Origin: Halobacillus litoralis
Lineage (GTDB): Bacteria > Bacillota > Bacilli > Bacillales > Halobacillaceae
NCBI RefSeq assembly: GCF_020524085.2
Contig: NZ_CP129016.1
Span: forward strand, 191,001 to 255,000
DNA length: 64,000 nt
Direction of reading: 5' to 3'
Part shown: positions 51,009 to 60,707 of the stretch, in pieces
Layout of the letters: every line of letters starts with the position of its first letter
Numbering within the stretch: the first letter of the stretch is position 1
Program-made: the position numbers and the translations under genes
Notes under the pieces: generated by a model
What the model was told of the DNA's origin: nothing
The model's database searches: none
The model's input: the letters and a program-made list of their open reading frames with translations, nothing else

Positions 51009-52199
51009 ATGAACATTCTTACAGGACTACTCTCGTTATTTGTCATCGTTTCTTTAGCTTGGCTGCTCAGCAGCAACCGGAAAATGGTAAAATGGCACAC
51101 CATTCTTGTCGGTTTAGCTTTGGAGGGTATATTTGTGTACACTATGCTCAATGTTTCGATCGGACAAAAGCTGTTAAAGAAAGCTGCCCTCTTTATTCAA
51201 AGCGTGATTGATTACAGCTCTGCAGGGATTGAATTTGTATTTGGTCCGTTATTTGCTCAAACAGATATCAACTTTTTGTTTGCCATCAACGTTTTAGGCG
51301 CACTAATTTTTATATCTGCCCTGATTTCTGCTCTTTATCACATCCGCCTGCTCCCTTTGATTGTGAAATTCTTAGGAACAATCATTGGAAAGTTGCTAAA
51401 AACATCCAAAGTTGAGTCCTTCAGTGCTGTCGGAAATACATTTCTCGGTGTGGCAGAGGCACCTTTACTCGTTAAGCCATACTTAGCACGAATGACTCGT
51501 TCTGAAACCTTTGCGATTATGGTCGGAGGAACTGCCTCAGCAAGTGGAGCCATCCTGGTCGGTTATGTAGGAATGGGTATAGATTTGAAGTATCTATTAA
51601 TCTCTATTTTCAGCGTACCATTCGTGTCCCTGGTGGTAGCCAAGCTGCTTGAGCCTGAAGTGGAAACATCTGAACTGAATGAGGAAATACAGATGGCTGA
51701 ATCTGGTCACGCCAATGTATTTGAAGCTATTTCTGATGGTGCCGTAAGCGGAGTGAAGCTTGCGTTAAATATCGGTGGACTATTGATTGCTTTCATCAGT
51801 ATGATCGCCCTGGTCAACGGGCTGTTAGGTTTCGTCAACACGGATCTATCGACTATTTTCGGATTCTTATTTTACCCATTCGCTATTCTCATCGGAATTC
51901 CTATATCAGATGCCTTCCAGGCTGCTTCAATAATTGGAACGAAACTTGCAGCGAATGAATTCATCGCTTATGGCAATTTGACAGAGATGGTTGATCAATT
52001 ATCACCAAAGACAGTCGCCATCATGTCTGTCGCCCTATGTAACTTTGCTAACCTCTCATCCATCGGTCAATTAATTGTCGGTCTAGGTTCTCTAGCCCCA
52101 AACAAACAATCCCAAGTCGCCAAACTGGGACTAAAAGCTATCGTCGGAGGAACACTAGCAAGTTTCATCACAGCCATCTTCGTATCCATGTTTATATAA
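51009..52199 (+). CDS. Concentrative nucleoside transporter, NupG/NupC family
   Basis: A 396-residue inner-membrane nucleoside symporter of the CNT family. Hydrophobic segments run throughout; the family core is seen in SAVGNTFLGVAEAPLLVKPYL (about 138-158; key residues F-L-G-x-x-E-A-P), MVGGTASASGAILVGYVGMG (about 172-191) and CNFANLSSIGQLIVGLGSLAP near the C terminus. CNT proteins carry purine or pyrimidine nucleosides with H+ or Na+. The guanine riboswitch in its leader and the B. subtilis precedent (nupG) point to purine nucleosides. AGGAGG precedes the ATG; the long open frame upstream covers the riboswitch and is not coding. Confidence 0.92.
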   Translation: MNILTGLLSLFVIVSLAWLLSSNRKMVKWHTILVGLALEGIFVYTMLNVSIGQKLLKKAALFIQSVIDYSSAGIEFVFGPLFAQTDINFLFAINVLGALIFISALISALYHIRLLPLIVKFLGTIIGKLLKTSKVESFSAVGNTFLGVAEAPLLVKPYLARMTRSETFAIMVGGTASASGAILVGYVGMGIDLKYLLISIFSVPFVSLVVAKLLEPEVETSELNEEIQMAESGHANVFEAISDGAVSGVKLALNIGGLLIAFISMIALVNGLLGFVNTDLSTIFGFLFYPFAILIGIPISDAFQAASIIGTKLAANEFIAYGNLTEMVDQLSPKTVAIMSVALCNFANLSSIGQLIVGLGSLAPNKQSQVAKLGLKAIVGGTLASFITAIFVSMFI

Positions 52200-52207
52200 C
52201 GAACGTG

Positions 52208-52267
52208 ATATGTAAGAATATGTAAGAATATGTAAGAATATGTAAGAATATGTAAGAATATGTAAGA
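52208..52267. repeat. 10-bp minisatellite
   Basis: TGTAAGAATA is repeated five times without change (52211-52260) and followed by a partial sixth copy, starting 11 bp after the transporter stop. The partial copy doubles as the 5' edge of the next hairpin. Confidence 0.92.
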
Positions 52268-52302
52268 CCTGGTCACCCATTTTATGGGTGACCAGGTCTT
52301 AC
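52262..52302. repeat. ACCAGG-family palindrome after the nucleoside transporter
   Basis: GTAAGACCTGGTCACCCAT and its exact complement (19-bp arms, TTT loop). Same plan as 27651-27689 but with compensatory changes that keep the stem; no T run follows. Confidence 0.75.
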
Positions 52303-52333
52303 AATTTCATCCAGTATCCAAATTAAATTCATC

Positions 52334-52367
52334 AAAAAAACCAGACCCTGCAGGGTCTGGTTTTTTT
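52334..52367. terminator. Bidirectional terminator
   Basis: A perfect 34-bp palindrome, AAAAAAACCAGACCCTG and complement, between convergent genes. Confidence 0.92.
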
Positions 52368-52375
52368 GTTTAGTT

Positions 52376-53143
52376 TTATAGATTAACTGTAACGTCTGCT
52401 TCTTCGCGAAGATTATCGACAAGTTTTTGAGTAGCTTGTCCTTCTTTTTGACGAGTCAGCTGCTGTTCGATCGTTGGTTTTGCTTCTTCATAAGATGGTA
52501 CTTCTTGTTCCGTATCCATGCTCTCTTGCTGTTCTTTCATTTTGTCATAAGCTTCTTTGATTTCTTCCTCTGAAGGTTTTACATCTCCAGCTTCCTCAGC
52601 AATAAGCTTATCAATTTTAACTTGAGTCTGAATTTGAGACCTTACTTCCTTCTCACTCATTCCCTGTTCTTCAAGCGCAGCAAGGAATTCGTCAGCGGAA
52701 CCAACTTGCTGTTGCTTAGCCAACTCCTCAAGTGTCTGGTTTACTTCTTTTTCAGAAGCTGTGAATTCACGATTGTTCGCTTCCTGCATCAACAGCTCTT
52801 GTCCTACCAAGCTTTCTGCTACTTGTTTCTTCAGTTGATCCTGATCAAGTTCCTGCCCTGTCATTTGAGACTGCATCGCTGCTTGTTGGAACTGTCCTTT
52901 ATAAGTCGTTTCAAATTCTTCTTTTTTAATTTCAGTACCATTTACACTAGCGACTACTTCCGGAACACCTTCAAGATCCGGCTCAGGTGCTTCAGGTTGT
53001 TCACCGGATTCTGCTTGTTCGGTTTTCTCTTCTTTTTCTTTCTCTTTTTCCTTATCATCAGAAGCGCCTTCATCGTTACCGCAGGCAGCAAGTAAAGAAA
53101 CGAACGCTACAAATAGTAAACTTAATAACCATTTCTTATTCAA
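52376..53143 (-). CDS. SurA_N-domain lipoprotein (foldase-like, no PPIase domain)
   Basis: A 255-residue lipoprotein: signal peptide with lipobox LLAAC (Cys about 21), an acidic Lys/Glu-rich linker (about 28-58) and a SurA/PrsA N-terminal chaperone-like domain (about 65-255; VVASVNGTEIKKEEFE at its start). The parvulin rotamase domain of PrsA is missing, so it may chaperone exported proteins without isomerase activity. Located at the outer face of the membrane. I choose the TTG at 53141-53143, eight bases after AAAGGAG; an ATG two codons upstream is too near and the frame to 53236 is unsupported. Confidence 0.82.
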   Translation of the reverse strand: MNKKWLLSLLFVAFVSLLAACGNDEGASDDKEKEKEKEEKTEQAESGEQPEAPEPDLEGVPEVVASVNGTEIKKEEFETTYKGQFQQAAMQSQMTGQELDQDQLKKQVAESLVGQELLMQEANNREFTASEKEVNQTLEELAKQQQVGSADEFLAALEEQGMSEKEVRSQIQTQVKIDKLIAEEAGDVKPSEEEIKEAYDKMKEQQESMDTEQEVPSYEEAKPTIEQQLTRQKEGQATQKLVDNLREEADVTVNL

Positions 53144-53342
53144 TGTCATTACTCCTTTATTCATCGTTGTGTTAGCCATTGTAACACGGAACCACCGTCT
53201 GTAAACACACCCATATCGGTGGTCACACCTTCCCACCTACACTAAACATCTACAGAACACTGTCATGCCAAGGCTTTTTCAAGGAATATTTTGTCTTTCT
53301 TACAAATGTGGAAAATTTGTGGAAAGAAAGAAAAGGATTTCA

Positions 53343-53813
53343 TCAGCGAATCACCGGGGGACTTGTACCTTTCATCCAATCGCGAATAAACGGCGCCTGA
53401 TGAGGGTTGAGAAGACTTTCATGTATCTCCTCTGCATGAAAGAAAGCCTGCCTCTTACTCTCGTGATTCGTCGTTAATGTTCCTTCATAAAAGATGCTGC
53501 GAAAGACGATCTGCACACTGAATACTCTGTCTCCGTTCGCATAGGTAGCAAAACCATTTTCACCTGAATAAATGCCGTATAACTCCATTGCCTTCAAGTC
53601 TAGCCCGGTTTCTTCCTTCACTTCCCGTTTGACCGCCGAGTCGAAGGTCTCTCCAATTTCAAGAAGCCCTCCCGGAATGCCCCACATTCCATGATCAGAA
53701 CGCTTTTGCAGGAGAATACGGCCATTGGCATCTTCAATCATTGCACCACAGCCGACAGTCAGCAATGTTTCGTTGCCGATCATTTGGCGCATGGTTTGAA
53801 TGTAGTCATTCAT
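53343..53813 (-). CDS. Nudix hydrolase
   Basis: A 156-residue Nudix hydrolase with a complete box: GGLLEIGETFDSAVKREVKE then ETGL (about 61-83; G-x5-E-x7-R-E-U-x-E-E-x-G-U), which binds Mg2+ and cleaves a nucleoside diphosphate linked to another moiety. Preceded by GRILLQKRSDHGMWGIPGG. Substrate unknown. AGGAGG lies seven bases before the ATG, and this site sits at the very end of the upstream MerR-methyltransferase gene (8-bp overlap), so the pair is co-translated. Confidence 0.87.
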   Translation of the reverse strand: MNDYIQTMRQMIGNETLLTVGCGAMIEDANGRILLQKRSDHGMWGIPGGLLEIGETFDSAVKREVKEETGLDLKAMELYGIYSGENGFATYANGDRVFSVQIVFRSIFYEGTLTTNHESKRQAFFHAEEIHESLLNPHQAPFIRDWMKGTSPPVIR

Positions 53814-54855
53814 TAGATGCCCTCCTTTCCTTCTTTTGAGCATAGAGCAGGTGGAGAATCGGATTGAACTGATAGGCTTTCACATCATATCCGTGATTTT
53901 CCCACCATCTGATCAAGCGTGAACGATCCGCATAGTACTCATCTTTAATCGCCTCCACCGCTTCTTCGTTTCCTGATTCTTGATAGGTGCGGAGAACGTC
54001 CTCTCGATTTGAAGCATCTTTGAACATTAAGTCTGCGATCACCACTCGCCCACTATTCCCTATAACTCTATCGATTTCTGCAAGGGCAAGCTCCTTATCC
54101 TCATCCGTTAAATGATGAAGCGCATAGCTGGAGACAACGAAATCCGCCGCTTTATCGTGTAAGGGCAGAGAAAGGAAATGCCCGAGGCGTGTTTGGGTTT
54201 GAGGGTGTTTCTCGGTACACACCTTCAACATCTCTTTCGACTGATCAACAGCAATCATAGGAATGCCCTGCCGCAAAAATAGTCCCGTTAAGTTTCCTGT
54301 ACCTGCTCCGATATCTACACCTCTCTCCCCGTGTGATGCATCCACCCATGCATGGAGCTTCTTAAGAGCCTCATCATAATCTTTATGAACATTGAAATGA
54401 TAACCCGTTGTTTTAATGTTGTTATCGTAATCTTTCGCTTGATCATCAAAATTCCAACGATCGCGCCAGATGGTTCGCTTTTCTTTCAATCCCTTTAACT
54501 CACGTGCCATATCCATCATATGTTCCTCCTCACCTGTTTCCCCACTTTTCTCGATCATACGGTCTACCGTTGTCACCATGTCTCTGATCTGGAGCATTTC
54601 CTCATAAAGGAGTGAACGCTGAGTATGTAAATAATCCGTAAAGTCATCATTCTCCGTCATTGCTTTTTTTATCTCGGCCATCGACAGACCGACCTCCCTC
54701 AAAGCCAAAATGGTACGCAATCCTCTTACATCTTCGTTTGTATACATACGATACCCATTGCTTGCTTTTTCAGGTGAAATCAATCCTTTTTCTTCATAAA
54801 AGCGTATCGTTCTTGGCGTTGTTTCTAATTTCTTCGCTACTTCGGTAATCTTCAT
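53806..54855 (-). CDS. MerR-type regulator fused to a SAM-dependent methyltransferase
   Basis: A 349-residue fusion. Residues 1-70 form a MerR helix-turn-helix (MKITEVAKKLETTPRTIRFY...EKGLISPEKASNGYRMYTNED), residues about 75-115 a coiled-coil dimerisation helix, and residues about 150-345 a class I methyltransferase with motif I in GVDIGAGTGNLTG (about 189-201) and motif II/III residues MIAVDQSKEML and HHLTDEDKELALAEIDRV. The effector sensed by an ordinary MerR C-terminal domain is thus replaced by an enzyme. Start at the ATG 54853-54855; the frame to 54951 runs through the promoter. It is autoregulated through a 19-bp-spacer promoter and coupled to a Nudix gene. Confidence 0.87.
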   Translation of the reverse strand: MKITEVAKKLETTPRTIRFYEEKGLISPEKASNGYRMYTNEDVRGLRTILALREVGLSMAEIKKAMTENDDFTDYLHTQRSLLYEEMLQIRDMVTTVDRMIEKSGETGEEEHMMDMARELKGLKEKRTIWRDRWNFDDQAKDYDNNIKTTGYHFNVHKDYDEALKKLHAWVDASHGERGVDIGAGTGNLTGLFLRQGIPMIAVDQSKEMLKVCTEKHPQTQTRLGHFLSLPLHDKAADFVVSSYALHHLTDEDKELALAEIDRVIGNSGRVVIADLMFKDASNREDVLRTYQESGNEEAVEAIKDEYYADRSRLIRWWENHGYDVKAYQFNPILHLLYAQKKERRASNE

Positions 54856-54880
54856 AAAGGAATCCCCCTTTTCAAACCCC

Positions 54881-54911
54881 ACTATAAAGGGTAACGTTAC
54901 GTAAAGGTAAA
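54881..54911 (-). promoter_or_regulatory. MerR-type promoter with 19-bp spacer
   Basis: Minus-strand TTTACC (54906-54911), exactly 19 bases, then TATAGT (54881-54886). The spacer contains the palindrome GTAACGTTAC. Over-long spacers with a central dyad are the hallmark of MerR-activated promoters. Confidence 0.75.
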
Positions 54912-55106
54912 GTGTATTTTCAAAACTCCCCTCAAAATGATACTCACTCAAAAACGACTAATAATCTAGTTCACATGCTCATAAGCTTTTAGAGGTTAAG
55001 GAGAGAGTCATATTTTTGGGATAGTAGTTGAAAATCACTGTGAGCTTTTATAGTATAATGGTAACAAACAGTTTCATAGCTTTGATTTCCTTAGAGGAGT
55101 GAGCAA

Positions 55107-55364
55107 ATGTTAAAAGAATCTGACTTTCCAACAGAAGAATTAAGAGACCAATGGATCAAGGTACGGAATAAGAAACTGGAGGAAATGGCCCAGTTCATCC
55201 AAAGATACTTCCATCTCACAAAAGTCAGAGAAAACCCGGGCAGTTACGAAGTTCAGGGATATTTCTATCAACCTGGATTTGGTGAAGTCCGTATGGCGTT
55301 CGAATTCAGTTACGAGAACGTCGCCAAGTTTACAGATTTATTTGATGAGCCTATTGAGAAATAA
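55107..55364 (+). CDS. Small hypothetical protein
   Basis: An 85-residue acidic, cytosolic protein with helical N-terminal part (LRDQWIKVRNKKLEEMAQFIQ, about 12-32) and beta-rich end (YEVQGYFYQPGFGEVRMAFEF). GAGGAG lies ten bases before the ATG and a terminator follows the stop, so it is a genuine single gene. No family recognised. Confidence 0.7.
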   Translation: MLKESDFPTEELRDQWIKVRNKKLEEMAQFIQRYFHLTKVRENPGSYEVQGYFYQPGFGEVRMAFEFSYENVAKFTDLFDEPIEK

Positions 55365-55371
55365 GAAATAG

Positions 55372-55400
55372 AAAAAGACCCATGCCCTGGGTCTTTTTTT
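55372..55400 (+). terminator. Terminator of the 85-residue protein gene
   Basis: AAAAAGACCCA / TGGGTCTTTTT stem with a five-base loop and extra T residues. Confidence 0.88.
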
Positions 55401-55424
55401 CTATCCTAAAACTTACACAAACGC

Positions 55425-55885
55425 TCCCTTTACTTGAAGACTCAGTTCCGAGATGTTTGCGTGAGTTTCGGGGCTACGGGAAACAGTTCGCTTTCCATGG
55501 GGCGGGCGGTGAGCCTCCTCAGGCTACGCCTTCCGGGGTCTCACCTGTCCCACACGTCCCATAGGAGTCTCACCGTTTCCCTCCGCCCCTTATTTTTATA
55601 AGTGTCCCGAAACCACTTCTGGAATAAGAAGCTTTCAAGCTTAATGGAAGTGTGGAAGGCAGTCTCTTTGAGCAAAGGGGTTCGTTTTACTCATACATCG
55701 AAAGGGGTGGTTGGGAAGCTGCTAGACTCCCGTGGGAGAAGAAGATAGGCGAGATCCCGCAGGACGCAGTCCGAGGAAGCTCGGCGCTCCCCCACAGGAA
55801 AGCGAGTAGCTGCCCAGCCACCCCTGACACTCAACCCTGCAACGAACCCCGGACACATCTCGAAACTGAGCCTTCAATAATCCTG
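55425..55885. repeat. Composite dispersed repeat, inverted copy of 3345-3893
   Basis: Left end AACGCTCCCT and GAAGACTCAGTTCCGAGATG; core one, GGGGCTACGGG...CCCTCCGCCCC (55476-55590), which is the reverse of 3736-3856; shared flank CGAAACCACTTCTGGAATAA (55610); core two, GGGGTGGTTGGGAAGC...CAGCCACCCC (55706-55826), which is the reverse of 3415-3541; right end GCAACGAACCCCGG and CATCTCGAAACTGAG. The whole block is thus an inverted, diverged copy of the one near 3.4-3.9 kb. Confidence 0.82.
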
Positions 55886-55916
55886 CCATATTCTTTTTAA
55901 CACACCTATGTGTTTA

Positions 55917-58344
55917 CTACATAGCCATCGAACGAGTTAAAAGAGCACTTGCTTCTGTTTTGTTTAACGGCTTGCTGAATACATAGCCTTGATATTCTGC
56001 ACACCCACGGCTGCGGAGATACTCCAGCTGGACTTCTGTTTCGACCCCTTCTGCGATGACACTTAACCCGAGACGCTCTGCTAATTGAATGACAGTGTCC
56101 ACAACAGCCCGGTCCTTTTCATTCTCATGAATGGTCTGAATAAATGACCGATCCACTTTCAACGTATCTAACGGAAAGTCTTTCAAGTAACTGAGTGATG
56201 AAAACCCTGTTCCGAAATCATCCAAGGCGAGTTGAATCCCCATGTTTTTCATACGGTTCATAACGGGCAGTGCCTGTACGGAATCCTGTACAATACTTTC
56301 AGTAAGTTCAATCTCCAAATGTTCAGGTCGGATCTCCGTTTCTTTAACTACACGTTCAACCGTAGATACAATCGTTGGGTCCATGAACTGGATCGCTGAT
56401 AAATTGACACTGATTCTTTCCAGGTCATGCCCTTCATCCATCCATTGGCGATATTGGTGACAAGCTTCGAACAAGATTCGCTCTCCAAGAGGGACGATTA
56501 ACTTCGTCTCTTCTGCCAGAGGGATGAATTCGTCCGGGCCTATGAAACCAAGCTCCGGGTGGCTCCAGCGAGCCAGGGCTTCGAAGCCAATAATTTTCCC
56601 GGAATAAACGTCTACTTGCGGTTGGTAATACACATCAATACCTTCTTTTTCAACGGCTTTCCTCAGCCCGTTTTCCAGTTGGAGTTTCCGAGTGATGTGC
56701 TGATCCATTTCTTCCGTATAAAAACAATACTGTCCTCCGCCCATTTGTTTTGCCTGATACATCGATGTATCTGCGCGCTTGATAAAGAAGATCGGGAGTG
56801 GTGCCATCCTCTGGATAGAGACTGATACCTATCGAACCTGAAATATAAAGGTCTCTATCTTCTATTGTAAAGGGAGTGGCAATTTCCTCTATGATCAACT
56901 CCGCCACTTCTTTTGCCCCTTCCGCACCTGTGTCGGGGAGAACAATGATAAACTCGTCCCCACTCTGCCTGGCCAGGAGATCTCTTTGGGTCAGGAGGGA
57001 TTTCACCCGTACAGCCCCTTCATTTAGCAACAAGTCCCCCATCCGGTGGCCATACACGTCATTGACCTGCTTAAACCGGTCAAAATCCAAAAACATGACA
57101 GCCAGGTTTTCTTGGACGTCCTGAATATACCCAGCCAATTGTTCATAAAGAGCTCGCCGGTTAGGTAAATGGGTCAGGTCATCTTTGTACACCAATTCAC
57201 GGATCCGTTTTTCATTTTCGAAACGCTCAGTAATATCCCGGATGATGCCTGTGAAATACGTGCTTTCTTCATCTTCCACTGTTGATAATGAAAGCTCCAT
57301 TGGAAAGGTCGATCCATCTTTATTTAAACCCTCAAGTTCCACGGTTTTTCCGATCACACGAGCGTTTTTGGTTTGAGTATACCTCTCAATGGCTTGTTGA
57401 TGCGCCCCTCTAAAATGTGCGGGCATCACTTTTGTTAAAAGCTCACCAATCATTTCATCAGCCTTATAGCCAAACGTTTGCTCAGCTGATTTGTTCCAGG
57501 CAAGAACAATCCCATTTTCATCTGAAGTTACAACGGCATCGTTGGCGGATTCCAAAATAGAACGATACATCTCGTTCGCCACTTCAAGACGTGTGTTTGT
57601 CGTTTCCATCTCTGTATCAAATTTGATCAACGCAATTAGAAATCCGATGGTTAAGAGAACTCCACCAGCGATCAACCAGGCGAGCATTGTCGGGTCAACA
57701 ACAGGACCACTTATCGGCGATTGGTTTGATTCCATATAAAAGGTAGCCGATTCCATCCCCGTATAGTGCATGCCACAGATAGCCATCCCCATGAAAGTAG
57801 AACTTCCCCACCCTTTTATGTGGTCCCTTTTGTTATCGCCCTTCTCTTTGTGTGCATACAAGGAAAAGAGTCGTAACCCTACAAAAGAAACAGCTAACGC
57901 TATAGCTCCGGATGCAGCCACCAGCCATGGATTGTACTCGATCCAAGCATTCATCTTCATGGCATCCATCCCAATGTAATGCATGGACACGATGCTCAAA
58001 GCAATCAACAGCGCTCCCGTAAACCGCCAGACCTTCTTATCCAACCCTTTACTAATAATAAAAAAGGCGGTGAAGCTGGAAGCAACAGCAGCTAATATGC
58101 TTAAAACAACCAGAGCAACGTCATATACAACAGGCATGCCCATGTCATAAGCAAGCATGGCAATAAAATGCATCGACCAAATGCCACCACCGAAAGTCAG
58201 ACTTCCTAGTATCAGCCATTTATACCTCGTACGCTGAACGGAGGCCATTCGGTTAACAATTTGTAAAGCTGTATAAGAAGACAAGATAGATACGACTACT
58301 GACAAAAGCACCAACCATTCGTTGTATTCACCAACCACTTCCAT
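55917..58344 (-). pseudogene. MHYT-PAS-GGDEF-EAL cyclic-di-GMP protein (frameshift)
   Basis: Two frames together encode about 808 residues. From the N terminus: seven hydrophobic segments with three MHYT-type motifs (MHFIAM, MHYIGM, MHYTGM), a PAS domain (about 250-370, ILESANDAVVTSDENG), a GGDEF domain whose active loop reads SGDEF (about 485), then an EAL domain with FEALARWSHP, NLSAIQF, ELTES, DDFGTGFSSLSYL and EGVET, all residues expected of an active phosphodiesterase. One extra T near 56780-56793 separates GGDEF and EAL: SLYPEDGTTPDLL should continue as IKRADTSMYQAK. As written, the first frame ends at 56650. Start at the ATG 58342-58344 behind GGAGG. MHYT domains are thought to sense O2, CO or NO through copper. 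Confidence 0.85.
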
Positions 58345-58417
58345 TGCTTCCACCTCCATCCTTTTTTCGACATCTATATATTTTCCTATTATACAACAAC
58401 CCGTATGAATGGAATAG

Positions 58418-58453
58418 AAAAAAGCCTGTACCAATCGTCCCATTGGTCAGACT
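58418..58453 (-). terminator. Terminator of the Z1 ATPase gene
   Basis: GTCTGACCAAT / ATTGGTACAGGC stem with a T6 run on the minus strand. Confidence 0.82.
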
Positions 58454-58459
58454 TCTTCC

Positions 58460-60655
58460 CTAGTCATGGATCGTCTTATTCGCGTACACAGTTGGAGTTG
58501 TCTCGGCCTGAGCAACGAGGACCGGCCACCAGAATGGCGCCCCACGCCAACCATGTTCTTTTTTCCCTTCCTGACGAAGCATGATCAAAGCCGGATATTG
58601 TTGAGCGACTTTTCTTGCCACCTTCAGTTCCCCTGTTCCTTTACCTGGGGTATCAGGGGAATTTTCGAACTTTCCATCCTGTTTGAAGCGACGAATCTGC
58701 CTGTTCGTTTTTGTAAGTAGCCAGACAAAGGCATCTTCCTGCGCTTCCGAACTCAAGTAATCCAGAACCCCTTCATATTCATCGAGATGAAAATCATAGC
58801 CTGTTTCCATTTCCAGCGTGTCATGAACGAGACGGAGTATTTCCTTAGCACTCGTTACTGGAATAAGATAGGCACCATCTTTGGTCGCACGGGCATGATT
58901 CACAGTTTTTTTGACTAGCTGATCGATCCTGCGTATCGTTTTTTCGATATGCGTTTTATACCCCGTTTGGAAACCGACTGGCAGCATTCGCTTGTGTGGT
59001 TTAATCATCGTAAGGCTTGATAACAATATCTTGTTAGGATTGCATGGCATAATGGTGTCGTTTAGGTCTCTTTGAATAAAAACAACACCTTTATGGTGCC
59101 CGCCACGTTCAAAAGCGTTCCTCAGTTCCCGGTCAAACTCATGAATTCGTTTCATAACAGCGTAGATCTTTTGTGTCGTGTAAAAACGAGTGACGGCAAG
59201 GTCTGCAGCAGGTCTCGCTCCATACATCCGGGAGTGCTGCAAAACTGTATCCTGTTGAAAAGATTTCGGGTTCCTTCCATAGAAAAAGCCGATCAGGTTG
59301 TGAATCGTCACTCCACGGTCGAGGATTTGCCCGCCGATAAAAATGTTCATCGGAGCTCTAAGCTTCAGCTCGCCTTTGTGATCGAGGAGTTCGGTCACAT
59401 CTTTTTCCGAATTGACGACACTGCTTACCAAATATTCTTCATCCAAAGAATGACGGACCTCTTCATAAACATCGTCAAAAGTAGGAGCCGGTGTCTTTTT
59501 CAGTGTGTTCACTGAACGGATAAGGTCGTCATAAGACTCACGGACGAGCCTTTGAAACTCTTCCGATTCCGATCGGGCGGCCTCAATGAGCAACGTTTCG
59601 AAACCTTGGATCAATTCGGCCTGCCAGGCGTGTGCATTTTTCCCGCGTTCGGTGTGGATGATAAAGGAATACTTTTGTTCTCTTCGGCCTTTCATCCGTT
59701 GCTGAAAACGACGGATGCTCGTTCCAACAATGAAGTTCACAACCGCCCTCCGAATGTTCGTAATATTTTTCTGACTCAACAAACGATCCATCTTCACACG
59801 ACGACCATCCATTTTTTTCATAACCTCAAGCTCTTTTTCCTCGACTTCATGATAAAGGTAAGAAGCAAGGTGACCGTCTTTCTCACTTTTGTCAAAATAG
59901 ACACTCCCACCAATATAACGGTCATGTACAGGTACAAGTTCTGTAAACGCCGGGCGGATTGGTTCGAACACTTTCCCTTCATGGACCTTCATTTCTTCCG
60001 GCTGCAAATAAAGAGAATAAGGAGTCGCGGTTACTTGTAAAAATGCTGGGCGGTCGAGTGCTTTTCTAAGCTTATTGATTTTTGATGCAATCACCCGCAT
60101 ATGTTTCACATTTTGCTCCCGCTTGTATTCGTAAGCAACACTTGCGAAGTCAGCTTCGTCATCAATGAAAAGCACGCGTTTATTTTGAAGAGATGGGTAT
60201 TTTCCCATCACTGCCTGCTGCAGGCGATCGAGATTGTGGGTCTCCTTTTTTACGATCAGGGCCAGCTTTTGAGACAATTCGTATTTTCGTAGATTATCAG
60301 GCATGTTCATAATATCAAAAACCTGCAGAGCATCCTGCCCGATGGCCCCTTCAAACTCTTCGTGAAGACGGGCATACGTCTGTCTGACCAGCGCATTCGT
60401 CCCTTTAGTCAAAAGGATGACCAAATCAAAGCCATGATCATACGCGAGACCCATCACACCGATGAAGGTACGTGTCTTCCCTGATTGGATCTTTCCTAGC
60501 AGCATCCCTGGGCGGTGCTCGGTCGTGTTTGTATCTTGGAGCTTCGCCATCGTCCGCATCATACACTCTCGAACAGGCTGCTTATATTGATTCTTTTTAT
60601 TTAAATACTTGAAAAAGGCTCCATCCGTTTTCAAGTGTTGAAATGTAGCTGTCAT
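58460..60655 (-). CDS. Stand-alone Z1-domain superfamily 2-like ATPase
   Basis: A 731-residue cytosolic protein matching the layout of Z1-domain helicase-like ATPases. Walker A GKIQSGKT (54-61; the family form of Q-S-G-K-T), Walker B LFIDDEADFAS (about 165), motif III TATPYS (about 210), and a C-terminal RecA-like part with GGQILDRGVTIHNLIGFFYGR (about 440-460) and DTVLQHSRMYGARP (about 468), the arginine-finger region. Z1 proteins are known mostly from conflict systems next to MORC-type ATPases and nucleases; none of those partners is present here. AAAGGGAG precedes the ATG. Not visibly linked to its neighbours apart from strand. DNA- or RNA-directed activity is inferred from fold only. Confidence 0.8.
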   Translation of the reverse strand: MTATFQHLKTDGAFFKYLNKKNQYKQPVRECMMRTMAKLQDTNTTEHRPGMLLGKIQSGKTRTFIGVMGLAYDHGFDLVILLTKGTNALVRQTYARLHEEFEGAIGQDALQVFDIMNMPDNLRKYELSQKLALIVKKETHNLDRLQQAVMGKYPSLQNKRVLFIDDEADFASVAYEYKREQNVKHMRVIASKINKLRKALDRPAFLQVTATPYSLYLQPEEMKVHEGKVFEPIRPAFTELVPVHDRYIGGSVYFDKSEKDGHLASYLYHEVEEKELEVMKKMDGRRVKMDRLLSQKNITNIRRAVVNFIVGTSIRRFQQRMKGRREQKYSFIIHTERGKNAHAWQAELIQGFETLLIEAARSESEEFQRLVRESYDDLIRSVNTLKKTPAPTFDDVYEEVRHSLDEEYLVSSVVNSEKDVTELLDHKGELKLRAPMNIFIGGQILDRGVTIHNLIGFFYGRNPKSFQQDTVLQHSRMYGARPAADLAVTRFYTTQKIYAVMKRIHEFDRELRNAFERGGHHKGVVFIQRDLNDTIMPCNPNKILLSSLTMIKPHKRMLPVGFQTGYKTHIEKTIRRIDQLVKKTVNHARATKDGAYLIPVTSAKEILRLVHDTLEMETGYDFHLDEYEGVLDYLSSEAQEDAFVWLLTKTNRQIRRFKQDGKFENSPDTPGKGTGELKVARKVAQQYPALIMLRQEGKKEHGWRGAPFWWPVLVAQAETTPTVYANKTIHD

Positions 60656-60707
60656 TCTATCTTCTCCCTTTTACAAAACACGCTTATTATACATGATTGT
60701 GGAACAT

